Source: Mesorhizobium sp. B2-7-1
GTDB lineage: Bacteria; Pseudomonadota; Alphaproteobacteria; Rhizobiales; Rhizobiaceae
Direction: 5' to 3'
DNA length: 64,000 nucleotides
Assembly: GCF_006440735.1 (NCBI RefSeq)
Contig: NZ_VFUA01000004.1
Span: 62,001-126,000, forward strand
Positions 26,694-34,763 of the stretch are shown here, in pieces. The position numbers were made by a program, and so were the translations under genes. Below the pieces are notes generated by a model, which was not told where the DNA came from, did no database searches, and was given only the letters and a program-made list of their open reading frames with translations. Each line of letters begins with the position of its first letter. The first letter of the stretch is position 1.

Positions 26694-27409
26694 GCCGCCG
26701 CACGGCCCAGATAAGCGGTGCGCACGGCCGGATCGGCCATGATCTCGTCGGGCCGTCCGGACGCGATCGTCTTGCCGCCGCCGAGCACGTGAATGCGGTC
26801 GCAGAGGCTCATGACCAGCGCCATGTTGTGCTCGATGACAAGGATGCCGCAGCCATAGCGGTCGCGGATCGAAAGGATCGCGCGCTTGAGGTCTTCGGCT
26901 TCCGCCGCCGCCAGTCCGGCCGCGGGTTCATCGAGCAAAAGGAAGCGCGGCTCGAGTGCCAGTGCGCGCGCCAGGCCGGCGCGGCGCTCCTCGCCGTAGC
27001 TGAGCGAGCTTGCCGGCTGTGCCGCGCGACGGAGGAGGTCGAAATCGGCGAGCAGCGCGCGCACCCGCCGTCTCGCCGCCGCGCGGCCGAGGCCGCATGC
27101 GACAAGCCCGACCTCGACATTCTCGGAGACAGTCAGCCCTCGGAAGAGCCGCACCGCCTGGAAGCTGCGCACGATGCCGGCACGGGCGAAAGCCCGCGGT
27201 CTGTGCCCCGTCATGTCGCTGCCGGCCAGCGTGATCGCGCCCGAGTGCGGCCGCTGGAAGCCCGACAGCATATTGACCAGCGTGGTCTTGCCCGCGCCGT
27301 TCGGCCCTATCAGGCCAAGCACCTCGCCGGGCGCGATGGCGAGCGACACATCGTCATTCGCCACCAGCCCGCCAAAGCGGACAGACACGCGTTCGGCCGC
27401 GAGTTTCAA
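26690..27409 (-). CDS. LivG-like ABC ATPase
   Basis: 239 aa. Walker A GPNGAGKTTLVNMLSG and Walker B FLLLDEPAAGL with the LivG-type C-terminal HNM segment (IEHNMALVMSLCDRIHVLGGG). The signature region reads LSYGEERRAGLARALALEP, slightly unlike the usual LSYGQQR but still of family type. Starts 30 bases after the binding-protein stop. Confidence 0.9.
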   Translation of the reverse strand: MKLAAERVSVRFGGLVANDDVSLAIAPGEVLGLIGPNGAGKTTLVNMLSGFQRPHSGAITLAGSDMTGHRPRAFARAGIVRSFQAVRLFRGLTVSENVEVGLVACGLGRAAARRRVRALLADFDLLRRAAQPASSLSYGEERRAGLARALALEPRFLLLDEPAAGLAAAEAEDLKRAILSIRDRYGCGILVIEHNMALVMSLCDRIHVLGGGKTIASGRPDEIMADPAVRTAYLGRAAA

Positions 27410-27439
27410 GGCGCTCGCCTCCCAATCCGGGCAATACTG

Positions 27440-28615
27440 TCAGAACTGCGGGAATTTCTCGACCGAGAAACGACCCTCGGCGGCGAACTTGCCGTTTTGC
27501 ACGCCGATTATCGCCATTGGACGCGTCGCCTCGATATGGCGATCGGCGGTCCAGGTCGTCGGGCCGAGAACCAGCGGCTCCTTGTCGAAGGTGTTCAGCA
27601 CCGCGGCAACCTTGTCGCCATCGAGCGAGCCCGCCTTGTTGGCCGCCCTCGCCCAGGCCTGGACGGCGGAATAACCGCGCAGACCATAGGAGACATCGGC
27701 CTTCTTGCCGTATTTCTTCTCGAAGCGCTCGAAGAAGGCGTTCACGTCGGGATCGGGATCGTCGCCATATTTGGAGCCATAGTTCACGACATAGAAGTTG
27801 CTGAGACCGGGAACGCTGCCGATCCAGTAGTCACCGTCCATGGACTCGCCGGTCAGGACGGCGGCCTCGATGCCGGCCGCCCGCATCTGGCGGATCGCGC
27901 TCGGGCCGCCCGGCGCATAGGAGCAGAGGAAGACAAGGTCCGGTTTCTGCGCAAGACCGGTGATGCGGGTCACCTGCGCGGCGATCGAGGCATCGCCATT
28001 GAGGAAAGTGTCCTGGCCAAGCAAACCGTCAGCGCCGGCTATTTCCTTCCAGCGCTCGGCGAAGCTCCCGCAAAGCGACTTGGTGTAGGAAATGGTGTTG
28101 TCGAGCAGCACATAGGCCTTCTTCCAGCCCTTCCTGTTGTAAGCCCATTCCGCCATCAGCGCGCCTTGCGCCTGGCCGGCATTGGAGACCGAGTAGGCAA
28201 GCGGGCCGATGCCTTGCACGCCGAACTTCGGGTCCGACGCCGCCGAGAAGGCAACGACATTCTTCTGCTGCGCGACGAACGCGCCCGGGGCGCCGAAATC
28301 GAAGTCCGACGGAAAAAGGATCGCCTTGGCGCCTTTGTCGATGACGTCGATCGCCCCGTCGGCGCCGAGTTGCGGCTCGGACTTGTTGTCGAACTCGACG
28401 GTCTCGATCGGCTGCCCCAGCACGCCGCCGGCCGCGTTGATGTCGTCGACCGCCAGCTTGGCGCCGGCAATCGTGTCCGCGTCGATCGGCTGGAACCAGC
28501 CGCTGAACGACATCACCAAACCAAAGACCGGTTTGTCCTGCGCCCCGGCAGAAGACGACACGACAGATAGAGCAGTCGCAACGCACGCTGCTGTCAGCAA
28601 TGCACGCCTGGTCAT
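27440..28615 (-). CDS. LIV-type periplasmic substrate-binding protein
   Basis: 391 aa with a signal peptide at about 1-25 (MTRRALLTAACVATALSVVSS). It has the two-lobe type I fold (AKLAVDDINAAGGVLGQPIETVEFDNKS near residues 52-80). First gene of the ABC operon that ends with the two hydrolase-like genes, so the ligand is probably not a plain amino acid but an amide or ester that the hydrolases handle. Confidence 0.87.
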   Translation of the reverse strand: MTRRALLTAACVATALSVVSSSAGAQDKPVFGLVMSFSGWFQPIDADTIAGAKLAVDDINAAGGVLGQPIETVEFDNKSEPQLGADGAIDVIDKGAKAILFPSDFDFGAPGAFVAQQKNVVAFSAASDPKFGVQGIGPLAYSVSNAGQAQGALMAEWAYNRKGWKKAYVLLDNTISYTKSLCGSFAERWKEIAGADGLLGQDTFLNGDASIAAQVTRITGLAQKPDLVFLCSYAPGGPSAIRQMRAAGIEAAVLTGESMDGDYWIGSVPGLSNFYVVNYGSKYGDDPDPDVNAFFERFEKKYGKKADVSYGLRGYSAVQAWARAANKAGSLDGDKVAAVLNTFDKEPLVLGPTTWTADRHIEATRPMAIIGVQNGKFAAEGRFSVEKFPQF

Positions 28616-28745
28616 ATGAAGCTCCTGTGTTCCCCATTCATTGTTAGACGCAGGTGCGAAACGCCCCCTGCGTCAAAACAGAATGCTATTCACTTTTGCG
28701 CGGACTGCAAGAGGGGATGGCGTCGGGGCTGAAGCCGGTCGCCGA

Positions 28746-29945
28746 TTAAAACGCCTTCGGCAGATAGCGCCAGGTGACGAAGCCGCAGAAGGCGGCCAGG
28801 ATGCCAAGCGTGACGAACACCGATCCCAGGCCGAAGAAGATGAGCACGACCGAATAGACGAGCGGCGGCGTCAGCTCGGAGAAATCGAGATAGGTGCGGT
28901 AGACCGCCGCCATCTGCGCCTTCTCATAGGACCGCACCGAGCGCATGAAGGCGGTCGAGCCGAGCGCGTCGAGCGCTATGGTGAACAGGGCACCGCAAAG
29001 CAGCAGTCCGCCGGTCAGGAGCGGCGCGGCCTCGCCGACGCCACCCGCCGCGAACAACACCGCCGACATGGCGAAATAGGCGAAGGTCATGACGCGCCTT
29101 CCGCCGAAGCGCTTGCCCGCCCTGCCCCAGAAGATCGCCACGAACAAAAGCGCGTTGCCGGCCGAAACCAGCAAGCCGCCGGCAAGTTCGCCCTGGCCGG
29201 TGATCACCATGAACAGCGGGCCATAGACGAAGAACGTCGTCCAGAAGCACGAGCGGCCGAAGGCGATCAGCCAGGCGAGCCTCAGCCTCGGCTGCTTGAC
29301 GAAGCGGCCGATATTGGCAAGCGGATTGGCCGGGCGCGACCTGCCGGGCCGGATCGACTGGTTGTCGGTCAACCGGTAGAACCAGAACAGGCAAAGCAGC
29401 GCGAATGCAAAAACGACGACCGCGCCATGCGCGGCGTAGATGCCGAAATGCGTGTAGAGGAAGATGCCGAGCGTCGGCCCGCCCGTCCAGGCAAACATCG
29501 ACCAGGCCATGCGCAGCGATTCCGCCTGCATGAAGTCGGTCTTGCGGATGTGATCCATGATGTAGAGGTTGAGCGTGATCGACAGCGCGCTCGCCCCCAT
29601 GACGCGGCAGAGCATGCCGGCAATCTGTCCGGGCAGCGTGTGGGTGACGAAGAAGGCGGAGCCGATCGCCAGCAGCACGCAGCCGGCCGTGTAGACCCAA
29701 CGTCGCGCGAAGCGGCGGATCAGTATCGGCATGAACAGCGTGACCGAAAGGCCCATCAGCGACACGATGGTGTAGAGGATCGAGACGATCCGCTCATTGT
29801 GCAGGATCTCGTAGGCCTGAATCGGGATCACGCTGGAGATGGTGGCGCGGGCGAAAGACTCCACCGCATAGAGCGAGGCGAAGGTACGCGCATCCGCCGG
29901 CCGCAGGGCCGGAAGCCAGATCGGATGGCGCACATGGGTGGACAT
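28746..29945 (-). CDS. Major facilitator superfamily transporter
   Basis: 399 aa with about twelve hydrophobic segments. The loop between segments 2 and 3 reads MPILIRRFARRW, and the halves are separated by a charged stretch (TDNQSIRPGRSRPANPLANIGRF). No substrate can be named. Divergent from the DUF1624 gene. Confidence 0.8.
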   Translation of the reverse strand: MSTHVRHPIWLPALRPADARTFASLYAVESFARATISSVIPIQAYEILHNERIVSILYTIVSLMGLSVTLFMPILIRRFARRWVYTAGCVLLAIGSAFFVTHTLPGQIAGMLCRVMGASALSITLNLYIMDHIRKTDFMQAESLRMAWSMFAWTGGPTLGIFLYTHFGIYAAHGAVVVFAFALLCLFWFYRLTDNQSIRPGRSRPANPLANIGRFVKQPRLRLAWLIAFGRSCFWTTFFVYGPLFMVITGQGELAGGLLVSAGNALLFVAIFWGRAGKRFGGRRVMTFAYFAMSAVLFAAGGVGEAAPLLTGGLLLCGALFTIALDALGSTAFMRSVRSYEKAQMAAVYRTYLDFSELTPPLVYSVVLIFFGLGSVFVTLGILAAFCGFVTWRYLPKAF

Positions 29946-30138
29946 CGGCCCTCCGGGACGTGAATCGCGCGCCGAATCTGGCCGGACCAGCTGCCGGCCA
30001 GTAGCAGGAAACCGACCCCCAGAGGCCGAAAAGCGAAGCCTGCCAAAGGCTTTCCACCTGTGGCCTAAAGCGAAATTTCATGGCTGCCATGAACCGCATT
30101 GATGGCCGCCCGCTTCTGTCGCCGGCTTGAACCGTGAT

Positions 30139-30155
30139 AGTCGTTTGGCACGACT
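30139..30155. promoter_or_regulatory. Inverted repeat in the divergent MFS/DUF1624 promoter region
   Basis: AGTCGT-TTGGC-ACGACT, a perfect 6-bp inverted repeat 19 bases before the DUF1624 start codon. It has the size of a dimeric regulator site, but no regulator gene sits beside it, so the assignment is weak. Confidence 0.3.
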
Positions 30156-30173
30156 GAATCGGATTGCCAGACG

Positions 30174-31175
30174 ATGAGCCTTCAAACGACGAGCGAACCC
30201 GTTCAGGACGCGCCCAAGCAGGGTCGCATCGCCGCCTTCGACATCCTGCGTGGCGTCGCGCTGATCGCGATGGCGAGCTACCACTTCACCTGGGATCTCG
30301 AAAACTTCGGTTACACAACGCCAGCCCTCACCGCCGTCGGCTGGTGGAAGTTCTACGCGCGCTGCATCGCCTCGACCTTCCTGTTTCTGGTCGGCGTCAG
30401 CCTCTTCCTCGCCCACGGCCGCCAGATCCGCTGGCCGGGCTTCTGGAAGCGCTTTGCCATGGTCGCCGCGGCGGCGGCAGCGATTTCCGCCGTCACTTAT
30501 TTCGTCACGCCGGACGGCTTCATCTTTTTCGGCATCCTGCACGAGATCGCGCTGGCGAGCCTGCTCGGCCTCGCCTTTCTCCGGCTACCGTGGCTGCTGA
30601 CGGCCATCATTGCCGCGGCGGTCATTGCCGCCCCTTACTATCTGCGGTCGGAGCTCTTCGATCATCCGGCGCTGTGGTGGGTGGGCCTTTCCGCCACCAA
30701 CCCGCGTTCCAACGACTATGTGCCGCTTTTCCCATGGTTTGGCGCTGTGCTTGCGGGCATCGCCACGGTCAAGCTCGCTTCCGCATCGGGCCTGCTCGCC
30801 CGCCTGGGAACATGGGTGCCCGGCCGTTGGTCGAACCCGCTGACCTTCATTGGCCGCCACAGCCTCGCCTTCTACCTGATCCACCAGCCGCTTCTGTTCG
30901 GCTCGGTGTGGCTGTTTTCGCAGGTCATGCCCGCCGCCCCTCAGGACAAGGAAGCCGGCTTCCTGCCGGCTTGCCAGGCGCAGTGCGAACAGCAGCGGGA
31001 CAGCAAGTTTTGTACGAGCTATTGTGGCTGCATGCTGGACACGCTGAAGGGCGAAGGGTCTCTCGACAAGCTCTACGCCAACGACCAGTCCAGCGTCTGG
31101 AAATCGCATCTGGCCGACCTTGCGGAAACCTGCACCGCCGCGACCGAGGACCAGATGGAGGGAGGGCAGCAATGA
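30174..31175 (+). CDS. DUF1624 / HGSNAT-like membrane acyltransferase with cysteine-rich tail
   Basis: 333 aa. The N-terminal two thirds form a membrane domain that begins with the family hallmark AAFDILRGVALIAMASYHF and has about eight hydrophobic segments, ending ...GRHSLAFYLIHQPLLFGSVW. After about residue 258 there is a soluble tail with six cysteines at 267, 271, 280, 284, 286 and 320. The family is annotated as heparan-alpha-glucosaminide N-acetyltransferase-like; the bacterial substrate is not known. The next gene overlaps by ATGA. Confidence 0.8.
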   Translation: MSLQTTSEPVQDAPKQGRIAAFDILRGVALIAMASYHFTWDLENFGYTTPALTAVGWWKFYARCIASTFLFLVGVSLFLAHGRQIRWPGFWKRFAMVAAAAAAISAVTYFVTPDGFIFFGILHEIALASLLGLAFLRLPWLLTAIIAAAVIAAPYYLRSELFDHPALWWVGLSATNPRSNDYVPLFPWFGAVLAGIATVKLASASGLLARLGTWVPGRWSNPLTFIGRHSLAFYLIHQPLLFGSVWLFSQVMPAAPQDKEAGFLPACQAQCEQQRDSKFCTSYCGCMLDTLKGEGSLDKLYANDQSSVWKSHLADLAETCTAATEDQMEGGQQ

Positions 31176-31651
31176 CGGGGATCGCAAAGCCCAGACACGG
31201 GATCATTCCCTGGCCGCCGGTTATCTATGTCGTGGCGATCGCGGCGAGCGTCGTCCTCGACATGCTCTACCCGCTGCCCTGGATCGGCGACATCTTCGGC
31301 GATCTCTTGTTCGGCGTCGGCTGGGTGGCGCTGTTCGGCGTCGCCATGCTGTGGATCACGGCCATCCGAGCCATGTTCAGAGCCAAGACGACGCTCGACC
31401 CGAACGCCGAGCCAGACCATCTGGTGACGTCCGGCCCCTTCGGCATCACCCGCAACCCGATGTATCTCGCCAACACGCTGCTGCTGATCGGCGTTGCCTT
31501 CATCAGCGGCATCGCCTGGTTCCTGCTTTTTGCCTTCCTCGCTGCCTTCGCGACGCAGAAGCTGGCGATCGAGAAGGAGGAAAAGATCCTGGCGGCGAAG
31601 TTCGGCAAGAAATACCGCGACTACGCCAAAAAGGTGCGCCGCTGGATTTGA
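31172..31651 (+). CDS. Isoprenylcysteine/phospholipid methyltransferase-like membrane protein
   Basis: 159 aa with four hydrophobic segments. The family core is LVTSGPFGITRNPMYLANTLLLIG, followed by the EEKILAAKFGKKYRDYAKKVRRW end typical of ICMT/PEMT-fold enzymes that use S-adenosylmethionine. The start at 31172 is preceded by GGAGGG and overlaps the DUF1624 stop; the longer frame upstream is shadow. Confidence 0.82.
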   Translation: MTGIAKPRHGIIPWPPVIYVVAIAASVVLDMLYPLPWIGDIFGDLLFGVGWVALFGVAMLWITAIRAMFRAKTTLDPNAEPDHLVTSGPFGITRNPMYLANTLLLIGVAFISGIAWFLLFAFLAAFATQKLAIEKEEKILAAKFGKKYRDYAKKVRRWI

Positions 31652-31660
31652 GGCGGCTCG

Positions 31661-32047
31661 CTAGGTATTCACACCCAACTCGGCCAGCCGCTCGACGCAG
31701 GACTCCTCGGCCTGGTCCAGCTCGGCCAGCGTCTCCTCCAGGTCGCGCCGCTTCTGGCGCAGGTCCTCGCGCTTCTCCTCGATGCGCTTGATCATCAGCT
31801 TCAGCTGGCCGACCTCGCCGGGCGGCTCCTTGTACATCTGGATGATCTCGCGGATCTCGTTAATAGAGAAACCGAGCCTTTTCCCCCGCATGATCTGGCG
31901 GATCAGGTGTCGGTCGGACGGCCTGAACAGCCGCGTGCGGCCGCGCCTTACCGGCTGCACCAGCCCCTCGTCTTCGTAAAAACGCAAAGTCCGCGTCGAC
32001 ACGTCGAATTCGCGTGTCAGCTCGGTGATCGTATAATATTCCCGCAT
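31661..32047 (-). CDS. MerR family regulator, LiuR-like
   Basis: 128 aa. The MerR helix-turn-helix is at 6-40 (YTITELTREFDVSTRTLRFYEDEGL), followed by a long coiled coil (about 85-120). This subgroup (LiuR-like) controls branched-chain amino acid and fatty acid breakdown in proteobacteria. Start at 32047 (MREYYTI) rather than the longer frame, which has no family similarity. A LiuR-like box lies upstream at 32156-32171. No acyl-CoA dehydrogenase gene is adjacent here, so its regulon is elsewhere. Confidence 0.85.
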   Translation of the reverse strand: MREYYTITELTREFDVSTRTLRFYEDEGLVQPVRRGRTRLFRPSDRHLIRQIMRGKRLGFSINEIREIIQMYKEPPGEVGQLKLMIKRIEEKREDLRQKRRDLEETLAELDQAEESCVERLAELGVNT

Positions 32048-32155
32048 TCCCGCTCCCAAGCCCGGGCATCGCCGCTTGGAGCGTCGCCCTTCTCTCCAAT
32101 CAGACCCATCCCGCGCCGGAATCGGCACGTGACCCCGAGGCAACCTCGCACGGCA

Positions 32156-32171
32156 TTTACGTAAAAGTCAA
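32156..32171 (-). promoter_or_regulatory. Candidate LiuR-type operator and -35 element before the merR gene
   Basis: TTTACGTAAAAGTCAA on the plus strand, one mismatch from the two-half-site ACGT pattern known for LiuR. Read on the minus strand it includes TTGACT, a possible -35 of the merR promoter. MerR proteins often bind at this position, so autoregulation is likely. Confidence 0.5.
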
Positions 32172-32190
32172 TTAACGCCGGCTTGTTGAT

Positions 32191-33609
32191 TTAGGGCACT
32201 CTAAACCACCACGTCGCCAGCCCAAGGAAGGCGAAGAAGCCGACACAGTCGGTGACGGTGGTGACGAAGACGGCCGAAGCCACCGCCGGATCGATCTTGA
32301 AGCGGTCGAGCACCAGCGGGATGAGGATTCCGGCAAGCGCAGCCGCGAACATGTTGATGATCATCGCCGCCGCGATGATGCCGCCCAGATTGGGGTCGCG
32401 GAACCAGAAACCGGCGACCATGCCGATAAGCACCGCAAACACCACGCCGTTGATGAAGCCGACACCGAGCTCGCGGCGGATGATGCGGGCGGCGTTGTAG
32501 ATATCGAGGTCCCTGGTCGCCAGCGCGCGCACGGTGACGGTCATGGTCTGCGAGCCGGCATTGCCGCCCATGCCGGCGACGATCGGCATCAGCACGGCAA
32601 GCGCCACGATATGCTCGATCGTGCGGTCGAACAGGCCGATGACCGAAGCGGCGAGGAAAGCGGTCACAAGGTTGACGAGCAGCCAGGGCACGCGCGAACG
32701 CGAGGTGGCGAGCACAGTGTCGGACAGCTCTTCGTCGCCGACGCCGCCCATGCGCAGAAGGTCTTCTTCCGCCTCATCCTGGATGACGTCGACCATGTCG
32801 TCGATGGTCAGCACGCCGACCAGCCGCCCGTTCTCGTCGACCACGGCGGCGGAGAGCAGGTTGTATTGTTCGAACTCCCGCGCCGCCTCTTCCTGGTCCA
32901 TCGTGGCCGGGATCGCATGCAAGGTCTCGTGCATCACGTCCTCGACCTTGACCGCGCGCTTGGTGCGCAGGATCTGGTCGAGGTCGATGGCGCCGACCAG
33001 CTTGAAGCTCGGATCGATGACGAAGATCTGGCTGAAGCGCTCGGGCAGGTCCTTGTCCTCGCGCATGTAGTCGATGGTCTGGCCGATCGTCCAGAACGGC
33101 GGCACGGCGACGAACTCGGTCTGCATGCGCCGGCCGGCGGTTTCTTCCGGATAGTCCAGCGCGCGCCGCAGCCTGATGCGCTCGGTGAAAGGCAGCTGCG
33201 ACAGGATCTCGTCCTGGTCTTCCTTCTCGAGGTCCTCGAGGATGTAGACGGCGTCGTCGGAATCGAGCTCCTGCACCGCCTGCGCGATCTGCTCGTTGGG
33301 CAGGTTGTCGACGATGTCGAGGCGGATCGCCTCGTCGACTTCGGTCAGCGCGGAGAAGTCGAAATCGGAGCCGAGCAACCCGACCAGCGCGCGGCGTTGT
33401 TCCGGGTGAAGCGCCTCCAGCACGTCGCCGAGTTCCGACTGGTGCAGGTCGTCGACTTCACGCTTGAGGGTGATCGTGTCGCGGTCGGCGATCGCCGCGC
33501 CGATCCGGGCAAGGAAGGAGGCGCGCACCGCGCCGTCCTCGCCATAGATATCGGCGTGATGCTCCTCGGCGGGCGCGGCGCCGGTCGTCTGTCTGTCCTG
33601 ACCTTCCAC
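32191..33609 (-). CDS. mgtE: Magnesium transporter MgtE
   Basis: 472 aa with the full MgtE plan: N-terminal helical domain, two CBS domains (about 140-270, including VIDPSFKLVGAIDLDQILR and VVDENGRLVGVLTIDDMVD), then five membrane segments starting with VPWLLVNLVTAFLAASVIGLF. The membrane pore stretch IVAGMGGNAGSQTMTV is conserved. I prefer the GTG at 33609, which is five bases after GGGAGG, over the TTG at 33624. It is a gated Mg2+ channel of the inner membrane. Confidence 0.9.
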   Translation of the reverse strand: MEGQDRQTTGAAPAEEHHADIYGEDGAVRASFLARIGAAIADRDTITLKREVDDLHQSELGDVLEALHPEQRRALVGLLGSDFDFSALTEVDEAIRLDIVDNLPNEQIAQAVQELDSDDAVYILEDLEKEDQDEILSQLPFTERIRLRRALDYPEETAGRRMQTEFVAVPPFWTIGQTIDYMREDKDLPERFSQIFVIDPSFKLVGAIDLDQILRTKRAVKVEDVMHETLHAIPATMDQEEAAREFEQYNLLSAAVVDENGRLVGVLTIDDMVDVIQDEAEEDLLRMGGVGDEELSDTVLATSRSRVPWLLVNLVTAFLAASVIGLFDRTIEHIVALAVLMPIVAGMGGNAGSQTMTVTVRALATRDLDIYNAARIIRRELGVGFINGVVFAVLIGMVAGFWFRDPNLGGIIAAAMIINMFAAALAGILIPLVLDRFKIDPAVASAVFVTTVTDCVGFFAFLGLATWWFRVP

Positions 33610-33657
33610 CAGCGCCTCCCGCAACGAGGAATCCCGAAATGAGGTCTAGTGCATGAT

Positions 33658-33684
33658 CCCGAAAAGTGGAAACCGCTTTTCGGG
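33658..33684. repeat. Rhizobial palindrome (CCCGAAAAG...CTTTTCGGG)
   Basis: Perfect 9-bp arms around TGGAAACCG, a form very common between genes in rhizobia. It lies in the 300-base gap between mgtE and the luxR-type gene. The rest of that gap holds only a second short hairpin (GGGGAA...TTCCCC at 33871-33892) just before the luxR start; no other gene or site is evident. Confidence 0.6.
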
Positions 33685-33909
33685 AAATCCAAACCCTGTG
33701 CGGCAGATAACGCGGTGACAGGATTCGTCTTGGAAAGATGTCGCTCTAGCGTGCGGAATAGCCAAGGAAATGTGGCGTCCGCCTTCGCCTCCGATCCCTC
33801 GAAGGGGGCGTATGGCTATCGCGTCGCAGCGGCGACAATCCCTTCAGCCGGCGCGACAGCGCATGTCGCTGGGGAAAGAGCACCCCTTCCCCATTGAGGC
33901 AGAATTGTC

Positions 33910-34641
33910 ATGATGCATGATCCAGCAGGATCAACGCATCGCCAACCGGTCCGAGGACAAACGCTGCCCTTGAACATCAAGTCTGGAAAGACAAGCGGGG
34001 GAAATGCCGAGCGGCGCGTTCGCCTGGTCGTCGCCGAGCGCAATCCTTTCGTCGTTTCGGCGCTGCGCGAAATGCTGGAATGCGACGGCCGTTTCGATTT
34101 GCTCGGTGTCGTGCACAGCGGCGCGCAATTCCTGGAACTGGCCGCCGCCACGAAATTCGACGTCGCCGTCGTCGGCTGGAAGCTCGCCGACATGGATGGC
34201 GCCGATCTGCTTACGGAAGTTCAGAGCCGCGAGCTTGGCGTGCGCATCACGATCTTTTCCAACGACCACGACATCGGCATCCTCAAGCAATGCGTGCGCC
34301 TCGGCGCGCAGGGCTACTGCTTCCAGTTCGACGATCCGCCGGTCATCTTCGAGACGATCCTGGCGGTCGCGCATGGCCGCATCTGCATCCCCTATATCGA
34401 CATCAACAAGGTCAACGACACGCCATTGTCCAGGCTCACCGTGCGCGAGCGCGAATTGCTGGCGGTGCTTTCCGACGGCTGGACCAATTTGCAGATCGCG
34501 ACGCGGACCGGAATTTCCGAGAACACGGTGAAGTATCACCTGAAAAATCTCTACGACAAGCTGGACGTCCGCAACCGCGCCATGGCCGTCGCGCTCTATT
34601 CGAGCGAGAAACGCCGCACGCCCAAATCGCCTCTCGGGTAG
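33910..34641 (+). CDS. LuxR/NarL-type regulator with degenerate receiver domain
   Basis: 243 aa. Residues 38-155 have the CheY-like receiver layout but the key positions are changed: the acidic pair is Glu43-Arg44, the phospho-acceptor position is Gly89 (VVGWKLADMDG), and the conserved lysine is Gln139 (GYCFQ). The C-terminal LuxR helix-turn-helix is intact at 173-235 (LTVRERELLAVLSDGWTNLQIATRTGISENTVKYHLKNLYDKL). It reads towards the serine-cycle genes 122 bases downstream and probably controls them by a non-phosphorylation signal. Confidence 0.82.
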   Translation: MMHDPAGSTHRQPVRGQTLPLNIKSGKTSGGNAERRVRLVVAERNPFVVSALREMLECDGRFDLLGVVHSGAQFLELAAATKFDVAVVGWKLADMDGADLLTEVQSRELGVRITIFSNDHDIGILKQCVRLGAQGYCFQFDDPPVIFETILAVAHGRICIPYIDINKVNDTPLSRLTVRERELLAVLSDGWTNLQIATRTGISENTVKYHLKNLYDKLDVRNRAMAVALYSSEKRRTPKSPLG

Positions 34642-34763
34642 GTTGACCGGGTAGGACCTTCCCACCCGCAAGGGCCAACAACTTACCCGGCAAGGTGTTG
34701 TTGCCGAGCCTCGCCAAGACGAAACTTCTTCCACCATCCCAAACGATCGGAGGAGTTTCGCAC

